DNA of 64,000 bases from Palaemon carinicauda (lineage: Eukaryota; Arthropoda; Malacostraca; Decapoda; Palaemonidae): NCBI RefSeq assembly GCF_036898095.1, contig NC_090744.1, forward strand, positions 94,801,228 through 94,865,227, written 5' to 3'. The notes under the pieces are model-generated. The model saw only the letters and a program-made list of their open reading frames with translations, was not told where the DNA came from and did not search any database. Positions 41,025 through 54,391 of this stretch are shown piece after piece. Position numbers and translations under genes: made by a program. How positions within the stretch are numbered: position 1 is the first letter of the stretch; each line of letters begins with the position of its first letter.

Positions 41025-42725
41025 CTAACAGTAATTCTCCAGCATCAACAAGGAGGCTTGGAATAGGTGAAGTTCAAATGCTCCTATTGTCAATCTAATA
41101 CCAGAATGGTGTATCTTTAGTTGACTTGGGGTGGCCGAGGAGTATATCTCGCACCCATAAATAATTTTTAAAATAATCAAGGCCTTGTATAACTTTAAGA
41201 TAGTTTTGCGGTCCGTCCCCATGATGTATGGGACAAAACTCTCAAAAGCTTCAAAGCATCAAGACTTTTTGCTTTTAAGGACTTTAAGAGAGGAACCAAT
41301 GTCAACATTCAATTTAATATCAAGCCTAAAAACCTAGCTTCACTTGCACTTGAGATCTGTTGACCTCTGATGTACATATCAGGATCTGGATGTACTCCCC
41401 AAATACGACAGAAATGGACAACAGTTTTGCTTGTCGAAAACTTACACCCATTCATAGCCCACTGAATAATTTTGTTAATTGCGAGTTGTAGTTTTCTCTC
41501 AACCATTGCCATTCTAGCTCCAGCAAATGATGTGGAGGGATCATCTATAAATAGTGTTGAGAGAATATCTTGAGGAATGACAGATGATATCCCATTAATT
41601 TCCAGTGCAAATAGGGTTACACTTAGCACACTACCCTGGGGAACTCCTTCTTCCTGACATTTTCTCTCCGATAGAGTTTCCCCCACTCTCACTTCAAAAT
41701 ATCTATGTGAAATAAATGATTGAATGAACAATGGTAGCTCTCCTCGTAATCCTAAATTATGAATGATTTTAAGTATACCATATCTCCATATGCATTAAAA
41801 GACTGTTACATGGTGCAGTTGGGAAGCAAAGGCTTCACAAATAGAGGACTCGTATCAACACATCAATCGTTGAGTACATTTTTCTAAATCCACACTGAAA
41901 AGGTGATAAAATACCCTTCTTTTCAAGGTACCACATTAGTTTCACATTGACCATCTTCTCCATGATCTTATATAAACAGGATGTCAATGCAATTGGTTGA
42001 TAGTTTGCAGCTAAAAACTTATCCTTACTGGGATTTAAAAACGCTTAAATAATGGCTAGTTCCCAAACACTTGGAATACTATGATCATGCCATATTCTGT
42101 TAGTAATGCTTGAAATAAATAACTTAGCATTAATAGGTACTGTACTGTACATGTTTAATCATTGCAGTGAAAGACCATGGTACAGAGGCAAGGGCACTAA
42201 CCAGGACTAGAGAACAATGGTTTGATTTTGGAGTGTCATTCTCCTAGAAGAGCTGCTTACCATATCTAAAGAGTCTCTTCTACCCTTACCAAGAGGAAAG
42301 TTGCCACTGAACAATTAGTGCAGTAACCCCTTGAGTGAAGAAGAATTGTTTGGTAATCGGTGTTGTCAGGTGTATGAGAACAGATGAGAATATGTAAAGA
42401 ATAGGCCAGACTATTCAGTGTGGATGTGTGTAGGCGAAAGGAAAATGAACCGTAACCAGAGAGAAGGATACGACTCTTCCCTTCCTGTTACCAAATTTAA
42501 AATTTTCTTCACCTTCAACACTGGTGGTGGGTTTGGGGTAAATTTGCCTGCAATCTTTTTTATTTTCCTCCATACAGAAAATTGTGGTGTTCTACTGTTG
42601 ACTGAGGAAATAAAAGATACCCAAGATTGGTGCCTAGCTTTTTTCATGGTAAAACAAAACTGTGCAGTACATTTTTTGAATGTTATCAAATTTTCCTCTG
42701 TACGGCATCTATGCAATCCAGTCAA
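41025..42725 (-). pseudogene. LINE reverse transcriptase (broken)
   Basis: The clearest piece, 41731-41309, holds GVPQGSVLSVTLFALEING (RT domain 4) and STLFIDDPSTSFAG, where the usual active-site xxDD motif (Y/F-x-D-D) is kept as FIDD. 42725-42411 holds the linker between endonuclease and RT (SFISSVNSRTPQFSVWRKIK, KIAGKFTPNPPPVLKV). 41222-41025 holds a late segment (KTILKLYKALIILKIIYGCE) typical of the RT thumb in Jockey-clade elements. The intervening sequence has stops and frameshifts. The enzyme would nick DNA and prime reverse transcription at the target. Confidence 0.78.
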
Positions 42726-43477
42726 GAGATTTTCTTGTGGTTCTCTGCAAGGCAGTTAATTCTGAATACCACCACGGGACTGGTCGTAGTTTGAATAATC
42801 CTGTGGTTTTGGGAATCGAATTGAATCCTGCTGTATGGAGAGTTCCATTCAATAAGTCTATGGCATCATCAATACTTTCAAACTGTTCTGCACTCCCCTC
42901 GATTTCACTTAATACCAAATTTAACCCAGTTCGCCTTGTCATGATTCCATCGTGGCGATCTTTGTAAAGGTGGAATATTGTTGGTGTTTATAATGATTTG
43001 TGCATGATCACTAGTAAGCCAATCATCTAATGTCATTCAATTGAAATCATGAAGGCAGTTAGAGCTTGCAATTGAAAGGTCAATGCATGATACTGTCTGA
43101 ACATGGAATTGTGTGGGCTCTCCTGTATTAAGGAGTACGACATCCTCATTTTCCACAATTGATGATATCATATTGCCTCTGGTGTTTGCTAAAACATCAC
43201 CTCACAAGGGATGTCTACCATTCAAGTCTCCAAGTAAAATAAATGGTGTACGAATAGACAAAGATATTTGGAGAACATCTCGACGAACGTATATGAGACT
43301 TACGCCATGGCTCCCTACTTGATGATCATATGGTGTCCTATAGCTAATATATTCGCGAGGACAAGGAGTATCGTCATCAAGTTTGCTCTTTTGTAGACAC
43401 ATAATTATGGGGGAGTGCTCATGAATGATAAGCTTAAGTTCATATTTGGCCCTTAAACCCTGACAATTCCATTGCAA
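42709..43477 (-). pseudogene. LINE AP-endonuclease (broken)
   Basis: 43477-43202 encodes MQWNCQGLRAKYELKLIIHE, SPIIMCLQKSK (the Glu of the usual QES is changed) and, at the end, FILLGDLNGRHPL, whose GDxN motif is catalytic. 42942-42709 encodes the C-terminal part with TGLFKLRPVPWWYSELTALQ. About 250 bases between these pieces contain frameshifts. QK-S in place of QE-S would remove a metal-binding residue, so the enzyme is inactive even apart from the frameshifts. Confidence 0.75.
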
Positions 43478-45159
43478 AATGGAGAAAAAAACTACGGTTT
43501 ATTTTTTGGAAGAAATTTTGGATGAAGTCTTCCCATTAGCAATTTTTGATCTATCACTATTTCCCGGTGGTTTTATTAGAGAGGGTCTTGATAAATTGGG
43601 TTTTGTGTTTGTAATTTTCTTTATGTCCTTTTGATCTAATTTTTGAGGGGTATGGTGGACCTCAACTTGAATTTCTGATTTATTTAAATTGTCTTCTGGT
43701 TGATCAGAAACATCAACTTTCAAACCATCACACTTATTTGACGTCATAACTCTAATGTTTCTTATGGAAGGGGGTGAGAGAGATGGAGGTCTCTCTCTTT
43801 TCCGATTAATAGGTGGTGAGCTACCAGGTTTTTGCACCTTCCTCACCACAGGTGCACCTGGTAAGTTGGTTTCAAGTGGAAACTCCATCAAATCAGGCAA
43901 GGACATGGCCTGAGAGGTTAGTGCTATTGTTGGTAATGGGGGATGAAGGTTGTACAGTAATGGGCAATACCGCAGTTTTAATACACCTTGACAAAGCCTT
44001 AGAAAGCAATATGCTTACCTTGCCATGCAAAACATTACTATCATTAGATGTACTTCTTTTCTTGGAATTACTGGCAGCACTACGTGGGTTTGATGTCTCC
44101 TGTGGTATATTTTCTCTTGATTTTAATGCGTTTGCATAACTGTTTGGTTTATTCAGTAGTCTTTTGGCATGTCCCACACTTATGTGTTTTATACTGGATT
44201 TGTTGAGGGTAGCCTCTTCAAACTTATAAATATCGCAGCTCCTGTCAGTGACTTTACGGTTTGAGTTGCAGTTCAAACAGCTGACTTCAAGTGTATACTC
44301 TCGATGGTATGGTCTAGAACAGATGCTACATATTTTTTCATTTTTGCAAACTTTAGAGGTTGTCCAAATTTGAAACACTTGAATCACTGTAGGGGTTTCT
44401 GTTTGAAAGATCGAACTTTAATTCTTTCATTTTCAATAATGATGTTGAAAGGCATATCAGCATCCTGGAAAGTGAGGATAATCATCGACGTCCCATGAAC
44501 CTTATGCACTTTCTACACTGTTAATGGACACATGGCCAGTGTTTCCTCTTCTGTAAATTTATATAGGTCTTTATTGAAGACTACTCACCTTCCGTAACTA
44601 AAATTTACGTGGGGTTTGACATTTAACATATCACTAATTAGTCTTGAGGTTAGACAGTATTACCAATTGCGTGCCGGATTTGGCACGGATTAGGAAGCTA
44701 CTTTTTTTAAAGCGAGATATATCACCTGGTGCAATGGTTCCTACATTTTTCTGAATTAGTTTGCTAATTCTAAAATAATTCCCATTACTCCCTTTAGGCT
44801 CGGCAAGAAGCCACATAGGTGGTTTTGGCTTTCTCTGGGGAGGCAAAGTTACATCAACATCTTTTTCAAACCAGTCAGCAGGTCTATATACATCCAAATT
44901 GTTTGGTATCTTATCACATAGGGCGCCCATGACATTTATGATATTAGTCTTAATATTATTGATGTTACATATTGCCTTAAATACTTCTTCCTGATTATCT
45001 TAAGATATCCATGAATGGCATTTTTCATTTTCAAGTTTCATTCTTATTCCTTTTATCACTCCATAGCATTTAAATGCTTTATATAGCATACCATAATCAG
45101 TATCTATTGGAATTAAGGTAACATGAAGGATGCAAAGTTTACCTTTGTTACCCGACTTA

Positions 45160-45990
<831 letters not shown>

Positions 45991-46190
45991 TACATGGTTT
46001 TGAAACATTAGTAGAGGGGTCCTTTTTTATTCCTAGGTCATCCACAGAATTTTCCTTAAATTAGTAGAGGTCGTCAACAGTGCCGGGGGAGAGTCAGCAT
46101 ATCCAGGGAATGGGGGCTCGTTGCTTGAAGAATCCATAAGACGGGGTTGACATTGAGAAAGTGATTAGTTTGATTTACCTGCTCGAGTAA

Positions 46191-46849
46191 ATTAAGGCAT
46201 CACACTTCAGAAAGGAAATCTGCACTCTCCACTATTGGCACAATGAGAGTATACTTCCCAGATGGTCCACTCCATACCCTACCCAAAGGATAGCATCAAA
46301 ACAGATATAGATGCACAGGTGTAAGCTAAACCTGCCTGTTAGGACTGAGACCAAGAAAATATGGAATCATCCTCCCCATATCTGTAATGATGGGCTTCCG
46401 GCCAAAAGCCGAGAGTCCTACCCCAAGCATTGGATCCCCCTGGATTCCGAAGACCCAACACTTGAGAATAGTTCCGCCAAAAAGGTCCAAACCATCTTTG
46501 GGATGGCTGAGATCATCCAATACTCTCATATAGCTTTGAGCGCAAATACCTCCTAACCGTGACACCTCCTCCCATTCATCGAAGCTGGCAGCAATAACAG
46601 ATGTAGAAACATCTAAAGCAGCGACAATAATGGATGCAGAAACATCACGCCTTGAAAAAAAAAAAAAAAAGGTAAATATACACATACAGTACATACACAC
46701 ATATATACATATACATGCATACATACACTTATAAAATAAGGGAAATTTTACTCATAGAGTTGGGATGGCAACACGAAAGAAAATTTATAAAATTAGGAGA
46801 AGGTCGACGTAAAATTCAGAGGAAGAAAAAGATGAGAGAGAGAAACTTA
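46191..46849. other. Unassigned interval between LINE and DIRS copy D RT remnant
   Basis: About 0.66 kb with a run of 15 A near 46655 and CATACA repeats near 46685-46730. A minus-strand frame (46724-46326) is open for 132 codons, but part of it translates the repeat and nothing is recognised. It could be a 5' extension of the LINE or a separate insertion. Confidence 0.4.
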
Positions 46850-47140
46850 GATTCAAACTGGGGGAGCAATTTCCCCAAGTTCGAGAGCCCTCTTGCCCGT
46901 CACAATGCTTCAACATGAAAACATTATTTCCTGGTGAAGCACGATGACTTCGACAAGGCATTCTCTTGTTAAGAGGGAGCGATAGCGTGAACAGGACATG
47001 ATAGCCTGAATGTATCATGGAGACCGTCCAAGCTTCGGCCCCGTGGGCCAACCACCGCTGCCGCAGGCTCTGCAGGCATCCTCTCACCGGTGGACAAGTG
47101 GGAGGACTGCCCTCCATAGCGGGATAAACCACGTCCACTA
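46850..47140 (-). pseudogene. DIRS RT start remnant (copy D)
   Basis: The minus strand encodes TCPPVRGCLQSLRQRWLAHG, AEAWTVSMIHSGYHVLFTLS and LPLNKRMPC. This matches the segment between Gag and RT in copy C (CPPVGGCLQSCTNRWQQL, SWTISVISQGYRVPFTTS). The RT fingers and palm that should follow are absent. It marks the break where the rest of copy D was lost or replaced. Confidence 0.65.
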
Positions 47141-50100
47141 CCTCTTCCTCCTTTTCTTCCTTTCCCCTCTTACTTCCCTTGCTCTGGTCTTTCGCAGAAA
47201 AGGGCTCTTTGCGGACATCTTGGGAGCACCCAGACTTCTGTTGCTTCCTTGAGATCTAGCAGGCACAGGTTTCTGGGCTGGAGGGGCTGCTGCGTAGGGT
47301 CTCATCGTCATAGCCCTCTAGAGAAGAGTCCCGGCTGGTCTTTCTCCAATACTCTGCTGCCCTCTCGATGTCTTCAACATTGAATAGTGAAGGACCCTCC
47401 ATCGATGAGGTTCGTGGTCTCATTTCTTCTGTTTTAGACACTTGTTTATGGAATCATTCAATCACAGCATCCTGACGTTTGAGTACCCAATTAGCCCACA
47501 ATTTTACCACTTGGTGGGCCAGGAACTCGATGGTCTTAGTACCTAAGAGTAGAAAGGTAAACATCGAGTCTTATATGTTTTTGGGACCAGTCTTCTTTCT
47601 AGAACAGGTGTCCTCCTGATCCCAACCATATATCAAGCTACGAAGTAGCCAGCATGGCATACTTTGCGACCCTCTCCATGTTAAGGGTGTCGCTTGCTGA
47701 GAAGTTCACCTGTAAACCTTAAAGTCTCTGATATGATATGGCCTTGGTTAGAGACACTATCAATGGATTGAGAGGTAACGCCGCTAAGTTTTCCTCCACG
47801 ATCTCATAGTACCTCCTCTGTTGGACAAAAGGTGGAGGGAGGAGATTTGCTACATTGCTGGACTGCAAGGAATGAGAACCTTCAGTGATCTGTGAGAAAG
47901 CCTTCTTCTTACCCCACTATAATACCCTCGACCAGGGCAGAGCTATGCTGGTTTTGGCGGGTTTCTAGGTGCCATACAGAAGGTCCAAGACCGTGTCCTT
48001 ACCTTACCTTCAGGCAGGAACGTCTAGCTCATTGATGGCCCTGATACAAGTAAGGACTTGATAAAATGCATGATCTGTCTCATTCTGCTCTGCAGCTAAG
48101 ATCTTAGGACTTGCCGCTCGGGAGTGTGTCACTGTGCCCAGAATCTTGATCGAGGTCTTCCACCCACAAGCTCGCACCCATAAAAGCTCAGGGTGGGGCG
48201 TAGTCTTTGTTGTGGTGTCTCCCAGTCTTCCATCGTCGAGGGAAACTCATTGTCTGCTGTCATTGTTGTGGTTATTGTTGTGGTTCTTGTTGAGCTTCGC
48301 ACTTGTTCCTGAATTGGTGCAATCATCTTCGATGTCCAGTTCTTGGCACCGACTTCGAGTCCTTCCTCTCCTTCGGCCGAGGTTAAGAATTCGTTGAGTG
48401 AGGAAGTTCTCTTTATGCTCTCCTTGAAGTACACGTAGGAAGCAAGACGTGAGTGGGCTTGGCTGCTTCTACAGGGTGAGCGGGTTGGACAGGTCGAACA
48501 GGCTCAATCAGCGACAACCGATAGTTCTTCGTTAATGAGGTCTCTCTCTGAGATATCAAGCCCCTGCTGGTCAGGGGGTGAAACGTGTCACCTTGGGGAG
48601 GAGTTGCCTCCTTCTGTCCCCTCCTCTTCTTTGAAGAAACCATCGGAGTTAGTTACAACTTCAAAAAGTCCTGCTGCAGCTTGCCAGATTCTATAAGAGG
48701 TTTATATACCTTGGAAGATCGGATGGGAGACAAGACTATAGGAACCTGCGGCTCCTGCTATTGAGCTGGAGCCGAACTCCTCCATCTCAGATCAGATGGG
48801 GGAGAGGATAACCTAGAGGCACTTGAAGCCTCCAGCGGGATCTATCGGGTGCTTGTCGAAGATGAAGTTACTGGACCTTTACCTAAAGGAACCTGTGAAA
48901 TACCAGATACTGCTTGTTGAACTGCCCTAACCAACTCATGAAACCAGGGCATGTCCTTGTTAAAGGAAGGAACGGTCATTGGGGCCCCATGAGGGAGCTG
49001 CGTTTTGGGTTTCATCTGCCAGGAGTTCGTTGAGGAAGATCTTGTAATGTTTTGTCTTCCTTTTTGGGAGAAGAGCGCTTGCGCCTAGCTAAATGGATGC
49101 ACACAGGCAAGCTGTCGTTTCCAACCTGGAAGTAGGAACTGGCATTCGTGGATGTGCAAGTGCTGAAGTGAAAACTCTGGACGAGCATGCTCTTCGATGC
49201 TGACAAACAGGAAGTCACGAATAGGAACCCTCTTTTCGTGATTGCAAGGTGCTGCGTGGTCGAGCGTTGCTGCATGGTCATTCGCTGCTGAATTGTGGTT
49301 GCACGCTGGAATACTGTACTGTCTCATCACTGAAGCCGTTGTTTATGCGACCACGTCGATTACTATGGTTGACTAGGCTACAGGGATCGTGAGCTGGTGA
49401 AGGCGAACACCGTGACTTGCGAGGGTCGTTGTCAGTGAGTGCTTCTGGGATTGTCAGATCATGCTTCATCATCCAGCCACGTGTTGGATCATGTGTCGAA
49501 GTTGCTCATGCGTCAGTCACCAGTACTCGCCTGGGAGTCTGGCGAGCAATCCTGTGTGATCCAGCATTAGGATGCACTACAGGATCTGGGTGAATCATGC
49601 TGGAAGGACGATTCAAACTGGTTAGACGAGACATGTTGGCTGGACGAGTCAAGGTCGAAGACCGATGAGTATGTTGAACTCGCTGGTGAGGTGTCGCAGA
49701 TGCACCCAGTCTACGCTCTACCTTGTCGTTTCGTTCCAAGACGAATCCAAAACCCTTCTTGTTGCCCTGCACAGAGACCACTCAGGAGTAGACCTAACTC
49801 CCATAAGTGAATCAGATCTAGACCTTCCTTCGACGGCAGGCCAGTGATCCCTAAGGAAGGCCACAGCTGAAGTACATCATCGACGGAGAAAGACTTCCCT
49901 GAGGCAGAGGGCAGCGCCACTTTGCTAGAGAAAGCAGTGTAGTCCTTCAGTCCTAAGGGTCTTCCAGGGGTCAAGTGGCCACAGATTCGACTTGATCGTT
50001 CCCCAGGGCCCAGGGGAGACCGATTGAGCAGAAGCTTCATGAAGATATCGAGAAGACGAAGGAGAAAGTTGAGGTTTCTCCGCCTTCGAGGATGACCCCG

Positions 50101-50290
50101 AAGGAGACTAATCCTTCTTCGACTTCTTACGTCGTCTACCAAATCTCTCACACTAGGAGGATGACCACTCCCGAAATTCTGCGCAGGCCGGGCACAGGGA
50201 GTGAGGGTCGGTCTCAACAGGAACATGAAGGTGACGTATTTGCGCCTTTCAGGTCTAGGACAAGTCCGCATGACGACCTAAAACAGCAAC
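47141..50290 (-). pseudogene. DIRS Gag relic (copy D)
   Basis: C-family Gag on the minus strand in many frames. 47441-47256 gives RPRTSSMEGPSLFNVEDIER, matching the LRHSxLEGxxLFEPKDVE segment. About 47830-47880 gives the LLPPPFVQQRRYYEI-like segment. 50271-49711 gives the N-terminal part (VDDVLQLWPSLGITGLPSKE, matching NNDLLQLWASLGLEGSPSKE of copy C). The cysteine cluster is only partly kept near 50180-50100. It is badly broken, but the order is correct and uninterrupted, so copy D lost only its downstream half. Confidence 0.7.
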
Positions 50291-50656
50291 ACTCACAAAA
50301 GTGTCAATAGAACAAGTACTACCCCAAACCACACCCAGCTAATTAGCGGTGAGGTAATTATACTAGTCATCCAGCTTCGCCGAAAGTATATTCTCTAATA
50401 AAGAGTGAAAGGATTTGTATTAGTGACGAAACAAACAATTAATCTAGTAAACAAAGAAGGATAGTGTCTACAGTTTGTCTTATGAAGTGCACTAAAAGCA
50501 ACAGTAAAGGATAATCCTTACATACACACTTGCTCCTTTGTGCTGAATCTAATCTTAATAACCTGAATAAAATAAGAGGGTTAGGGTCTAATGTATTTCA
50601 GGTTTTATTCTCCCACTCTAAATTTGATAGAGTAGAAACTTATAATTGTATGAAAT

Positions 50657-50840
50657 ATGACAAATTCGTAGGTAATTTGTATTTTTCCTAACTATACAAA
50701 CCTTAGCTATTTAATATGGGTAATTACTTTCGGCGTAGCTGAAATGACGAGCCATTAGAATTTTAACGAGGGTTTACTACCCCACCGCTAGTTAGCAGGG
50801 GGTAGGGAGGGTAGCTTGTTACCCCCCCCCCCCTACTCTC
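50657..50840 (-). repeat. DIRS copy C right inverted terminal repeat
   Basis: Complementary to the left repeat at about 57925-58040 over the CTATTTAATATGGGTAATTA to CCACCGCTAGTTAG stretch. It begins at ATGACAAATTCGTAGGTAAT and ends in a run of C at about 50822-50834, which may be a mutation hotspot. Confidence 0.85.
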
Positions 50841-50924
50841 ACACACACCTGTGCTTGAGCTCACTTTGCTTGGAGGTAGGACTTCACGGGGGATAGGGCT
50901 GGCGGGCAAGTTTAATTGAATAGC

Positions 50925-51035
50925 TAAGGTTTGTATAGTTAGGAAAAATACAAATTACCTACGAATTTGTCATTTGTTCCGTAACTGAAATACAAACCAC
51001 GCTATTTAATATGGGTGACTCACTCCTTAGGAAGG
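50925..51035 (-). repeat. DIRS internal complementary region (copy C)
   Basis: One half repeats the complement of the right end (ATTTGTATTTTTCCTAACTA) and the other half repeats the complement of the left end (GGTTTGTATTTCAGTTACGG). Inverted arms GGAAAAATACAAATT (50942-50956) and ATTTGTCATTTGTTCC (50965-50980) flank the junction. Confidence 0.85.
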
Positions 51036-51489
51036 GTGGTAAGTCCCAGCCAGTACTGGCTTTTGGCTTTGCCTGGGGACTCAGTATCTGACACTCAACA
51101 ATAAGGAGTCTCTGCACCTCGCTAGAACCTTGCTGCGCAAGGGCTGCGGCCTACGTAAGCTGTGTGTGAAGGTCTGAAGTGTGACTCATCCTAGGAAATT
51201 GACCTGTAGTCCTTTAGATGGAAACTTTAGGCAAGGACTCTCCCAATACCACCTCGTCAGGGTATGGGGACGTGACAGTATTAGCTTAATACTAGGAACA
51301 CAAGGAAACATGGTTTACCTGCAGTGGTTTGAGGTCAGCTGTGCAGAGAACCCAGGATGCTGCTTTCCCCAAGAGAGGGGAGGATGAAGAAAAGAATAAG
51401 GGCCAGACAAACCTTTTCATTCATGTAGACTAAGACCGGGTAACAATGCCCTCAACCTTCTGCTACTTGTCCATTAAGGAGCCTGAGGT

Positions 51490-52560
51490 TTAAACCAGCA
51501 GTTGTGCAGCCACCACAGGGCCGATAGAGAACATATTGAGCCTCCTGTGGGTCACGTCTTGCAGGTAGTGGGCTGTGAAGGTCGTCTGACGCTTCCATAA
51601 CCCTGCTTGTAGAACCTGCGTCACTGAAAAGTTCCTCTTGAAGGCCAGGGACGTAGCTACGCCACTGACATCATGTGCTCTAGGGTGACGTGACTGAGTA
51701 GGGTCTGGATTCAGGGACAGATGGATTACCCTACGAATCCATGCTGAGATTGTATTCTTGGTAACCCTCCTCTTTGTTCTCCCAGTGCTCACAAACAATG
51801 CCTGCACTTGGGGACGAACTGCAGCCGTTCTTTTGAGATATAGCCTCAGACTCCTTACTGGGCACAGTAGGAGATGGTCTGGGTCATCTGTTACAGAACA
51901 AAGACTCTAAATTTGGAAAGAGTCGAACCAAGGGTCCGGCACTCCCGGATTCTGAGTTTTAGCAACAAACTCAGGGATGAATTTGAACGTTACCTCCTCC
52001 CATCCCCTTGAATGGGCGATGTCATACGAGAGACCATGAAGTTCACTGACTCGCTTGACCGAGGCCAAAGCTAGTAGGAACACCGTCTTCCAAGTTAGGT
52101 GGCGATCTGAAGCCTGGCGTAATGGTTCATAGGGAGGTCTCTTAAGAGACCTGAGAACTCGAACCACGTTCCATGGAGGAGGTCTCACTTCCGACTGAGG
52201 GCAGGTAAGTTCATAACTTCGTATGAGTAGGGCAAGTTCCAGCGAAGAAGAAATGTCCACTCCTTTGAGCCTGAAGGCTCGACTTAAGGCTGAGCGATAG
52301 CCTTTCACTGCTGAGACTGAAAGGCGCATTTCTTCTCGCAAATACACGAAGAACTCCGCTATTGCTGGAATAGTGGCATCGAGTGGAAAGATACCACTTC
52401 CACAACACCAACCACAGAAAACTCGCTACTTTGCCTGGTAGACCCCTGCGGATGACTTTCGCAGGTGTCCAGACATCCTGTTTGCAACCTGTTGTGAAAA
52501 TCCTCTCTCAGCGAGGAGATGCTGGATAGTCTCCAGGCGTGAAATCGAAGCGAAGCTACG
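51490..52560 (-). pseudogene. DIRS tyrosine recombinase (copy C), mutated
   Basis: Read on the minus strand: 52347-51907 holds MRLSVSAVKGYRSALSRAFR and the first catalytic Arg (ASVKRVSELHG). A TAG at 51909-51907 follows FDSFQI; copy E has GAG here, so it is a point nonsense mutation. After it, 51906-51490 continues LLLCPVRSLRLYLKRT. The His-x-x-Arg box reads AHDVSGVATS, where copy A has HEVR, so the second catalytic Arg is replaced by Ser. The Tyr survives (FTAHYLQDVT). Two independent lesions make this recombinase dead. The N-terminal edge is approximate. Confidence 0.82.
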
Positions 52561-54330
52561 GCTTTGTGAAAGATGTTGGCGTGTGGTTGTTTGAGTAGCT
52601 TGTGTCGTGGAGGGAGTTCTCTCGGAAGTTCCGTTAGGAGTTGCAAAAGGTCTGGAAACCATTCCGCGTGATGCCATAGTGGAGCTATGAGGGTCATTGA
52701 AAAATTGACTGATATTCTGGTCTTGTTGAGTACCCTCCTCATCAGACAGAACGGGGGAAAGGCGTATACGTCGATGTTGTCCCACCATCGTTGGAAGGCA
52801 TCTTGCCAGAGTGCCTTGGGATCCGTGACTCGGGAGCAGTACAGCGGGAGCTTGAAGTTCAGCGCTGTAGCGAACAGATCCACAGTCCACAGTCGGGGAA
52901 CCCCACAAAGTCAGGACTCTGTTGGCTACTAGATGATCCAAAGACCACTCGGTACTCATTATTTGAGACGCTCTGCTCAGACTGTCGGCGAGCACATTCC
53001 TCTTGCCTGGAATGAAACGAGCCGATAGTGGAATTGAGTGGACTTCGGTCCATCCCTGTATCTCTACTGCGAGATGGGATAGCTGCTCTGGAAAGGTACC
53101 TCCCTGCTTGTTGATGTAAGCCACTACTGTGGTGTTGTCGCTCATCACCACCACAGAGTGACCCGCCAGGTAATGTTGGAACTGTTGAAGGGCCAGGAAT
53201 ACGGCCTTCATTTCTAGCAGATTTATATGGAGGCACTTTTCTGATTCTGACCACAGGCCTGAGGTCCTGTGGTGCAGAACGTGGGCCCCCCACCCTTTCT
53301 TTGAGGCATCCGAAAACCGCCTCAAATCCGGGGGGAGGACGAGAAGATCCACTCCCCTTCGTAGGTTCTCGTCTGTCACCCACCACTGAAGGTCCGTCTG
53401 TTCCGCAGGACTCATAGGGATCATGACGTCCGGGGAATCGTGACCTTAATTCCACCGAGACTTGAGTCGCCATTGGGGAGATCTCATTCTGAGGCGACCG
53501 TTGGGAACTAGACGGGCCAAGGATGAGAGGTGACCGAGGAGACGTAACCACGATTGGGCTGGGAGCTCTTCTCGTCTGAGGAAAGGACTTGCGACCCTCC
53601 TCAGCCTTGCTATCCTGTCGTCTAATGGGAAGGCTTAGTGGAGATTGGTATCTATGATCATGCCTAGATATACCAGTTTTTGAGTAGGAAGCAGAGAAGA
53701 CTTCTCGAGATTTACCATGATCCCCAGATCTTGGCAAAGTCCCAGAAGTTTGTCTCGGTGTCGAAGAAGGGCTGACTCCGAGTCCGCTAGGATCAGCCAG
53801 TCGTCCAGATAACGGAGGAGACGGATGCCGATCCTGTGTGCCCACGACGATATTAGGGTGAAAACACTGGTGAAAACCCGAGGTGCTGTGGAGAGACCGA
53901 AACACAGCACCTTGAACTGATAGATCTTGTTGTCTAGGCTGAATCTTAAGTACTTCCTTGAAGACGGATGGACTGGGATCTGGACTGCAAGTCTGACCGT
54001 GTCTTCCGTCTCCATGCTGAACGGGGTCTGCTTGACAAACCTATTCAGAGCTGAGAGGTCGATGACTGGTCTCCAGCCTCCAGATGCCTTCTTTACAAGA
54101 AAGAGTCGACTGAAGAAGCCTGGGGACCTGTCGACAACCTCTTGGAGAGCGCCCTTCTTCAACATGGTCTCGACTTCTGCCCGAAGGCCTTGCCCCCTTG
54201 CCGATCCCATGGCAAGGGAGCTAAACGACACTGGATTCGCTGTCAGGGGAGGTAGAGATGTTGTGAACGGGACGCGATATCCCTGACTGATTACAGAAAT
54301 CGTCTAGGAATCGGCCCAGAGTTGCTGCCA
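52359..54330 (-). pseudogene. DIRS RT / RNase H / methylase (copy C), motif A deleted
   Basis: The minus strand encodes RT with FLVKKASGGWRPVIDLSALN, FGLSTAPRVF and RYLDDWLILAD. The stretch that should hold motif A (LDLKDA) is missing: ...RLAVQ joins directly to IPVHPSSRKYL, an in-frame loss of about 48 bases near 53970. Stops occur near 53635 (TNLH then TAA) and near 53450 (RWN then TAA). RNase H is well kept: RFSDASKKGWG, LLEMKAVF, MSDNTTVVAYI and LADSLSRAS. The methylase-like part is at 52883-52500, with DLFATALNF and DVYAFPPF. Without the motif A Asp the RT cannot work. Confidence 0.88.
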
Positions 54331-54391
54331 CCTGTTTGTGCAACTTTGTAGGCATCCCCCCACTGGTGGACATGCAGGGGGACTGCCAATC

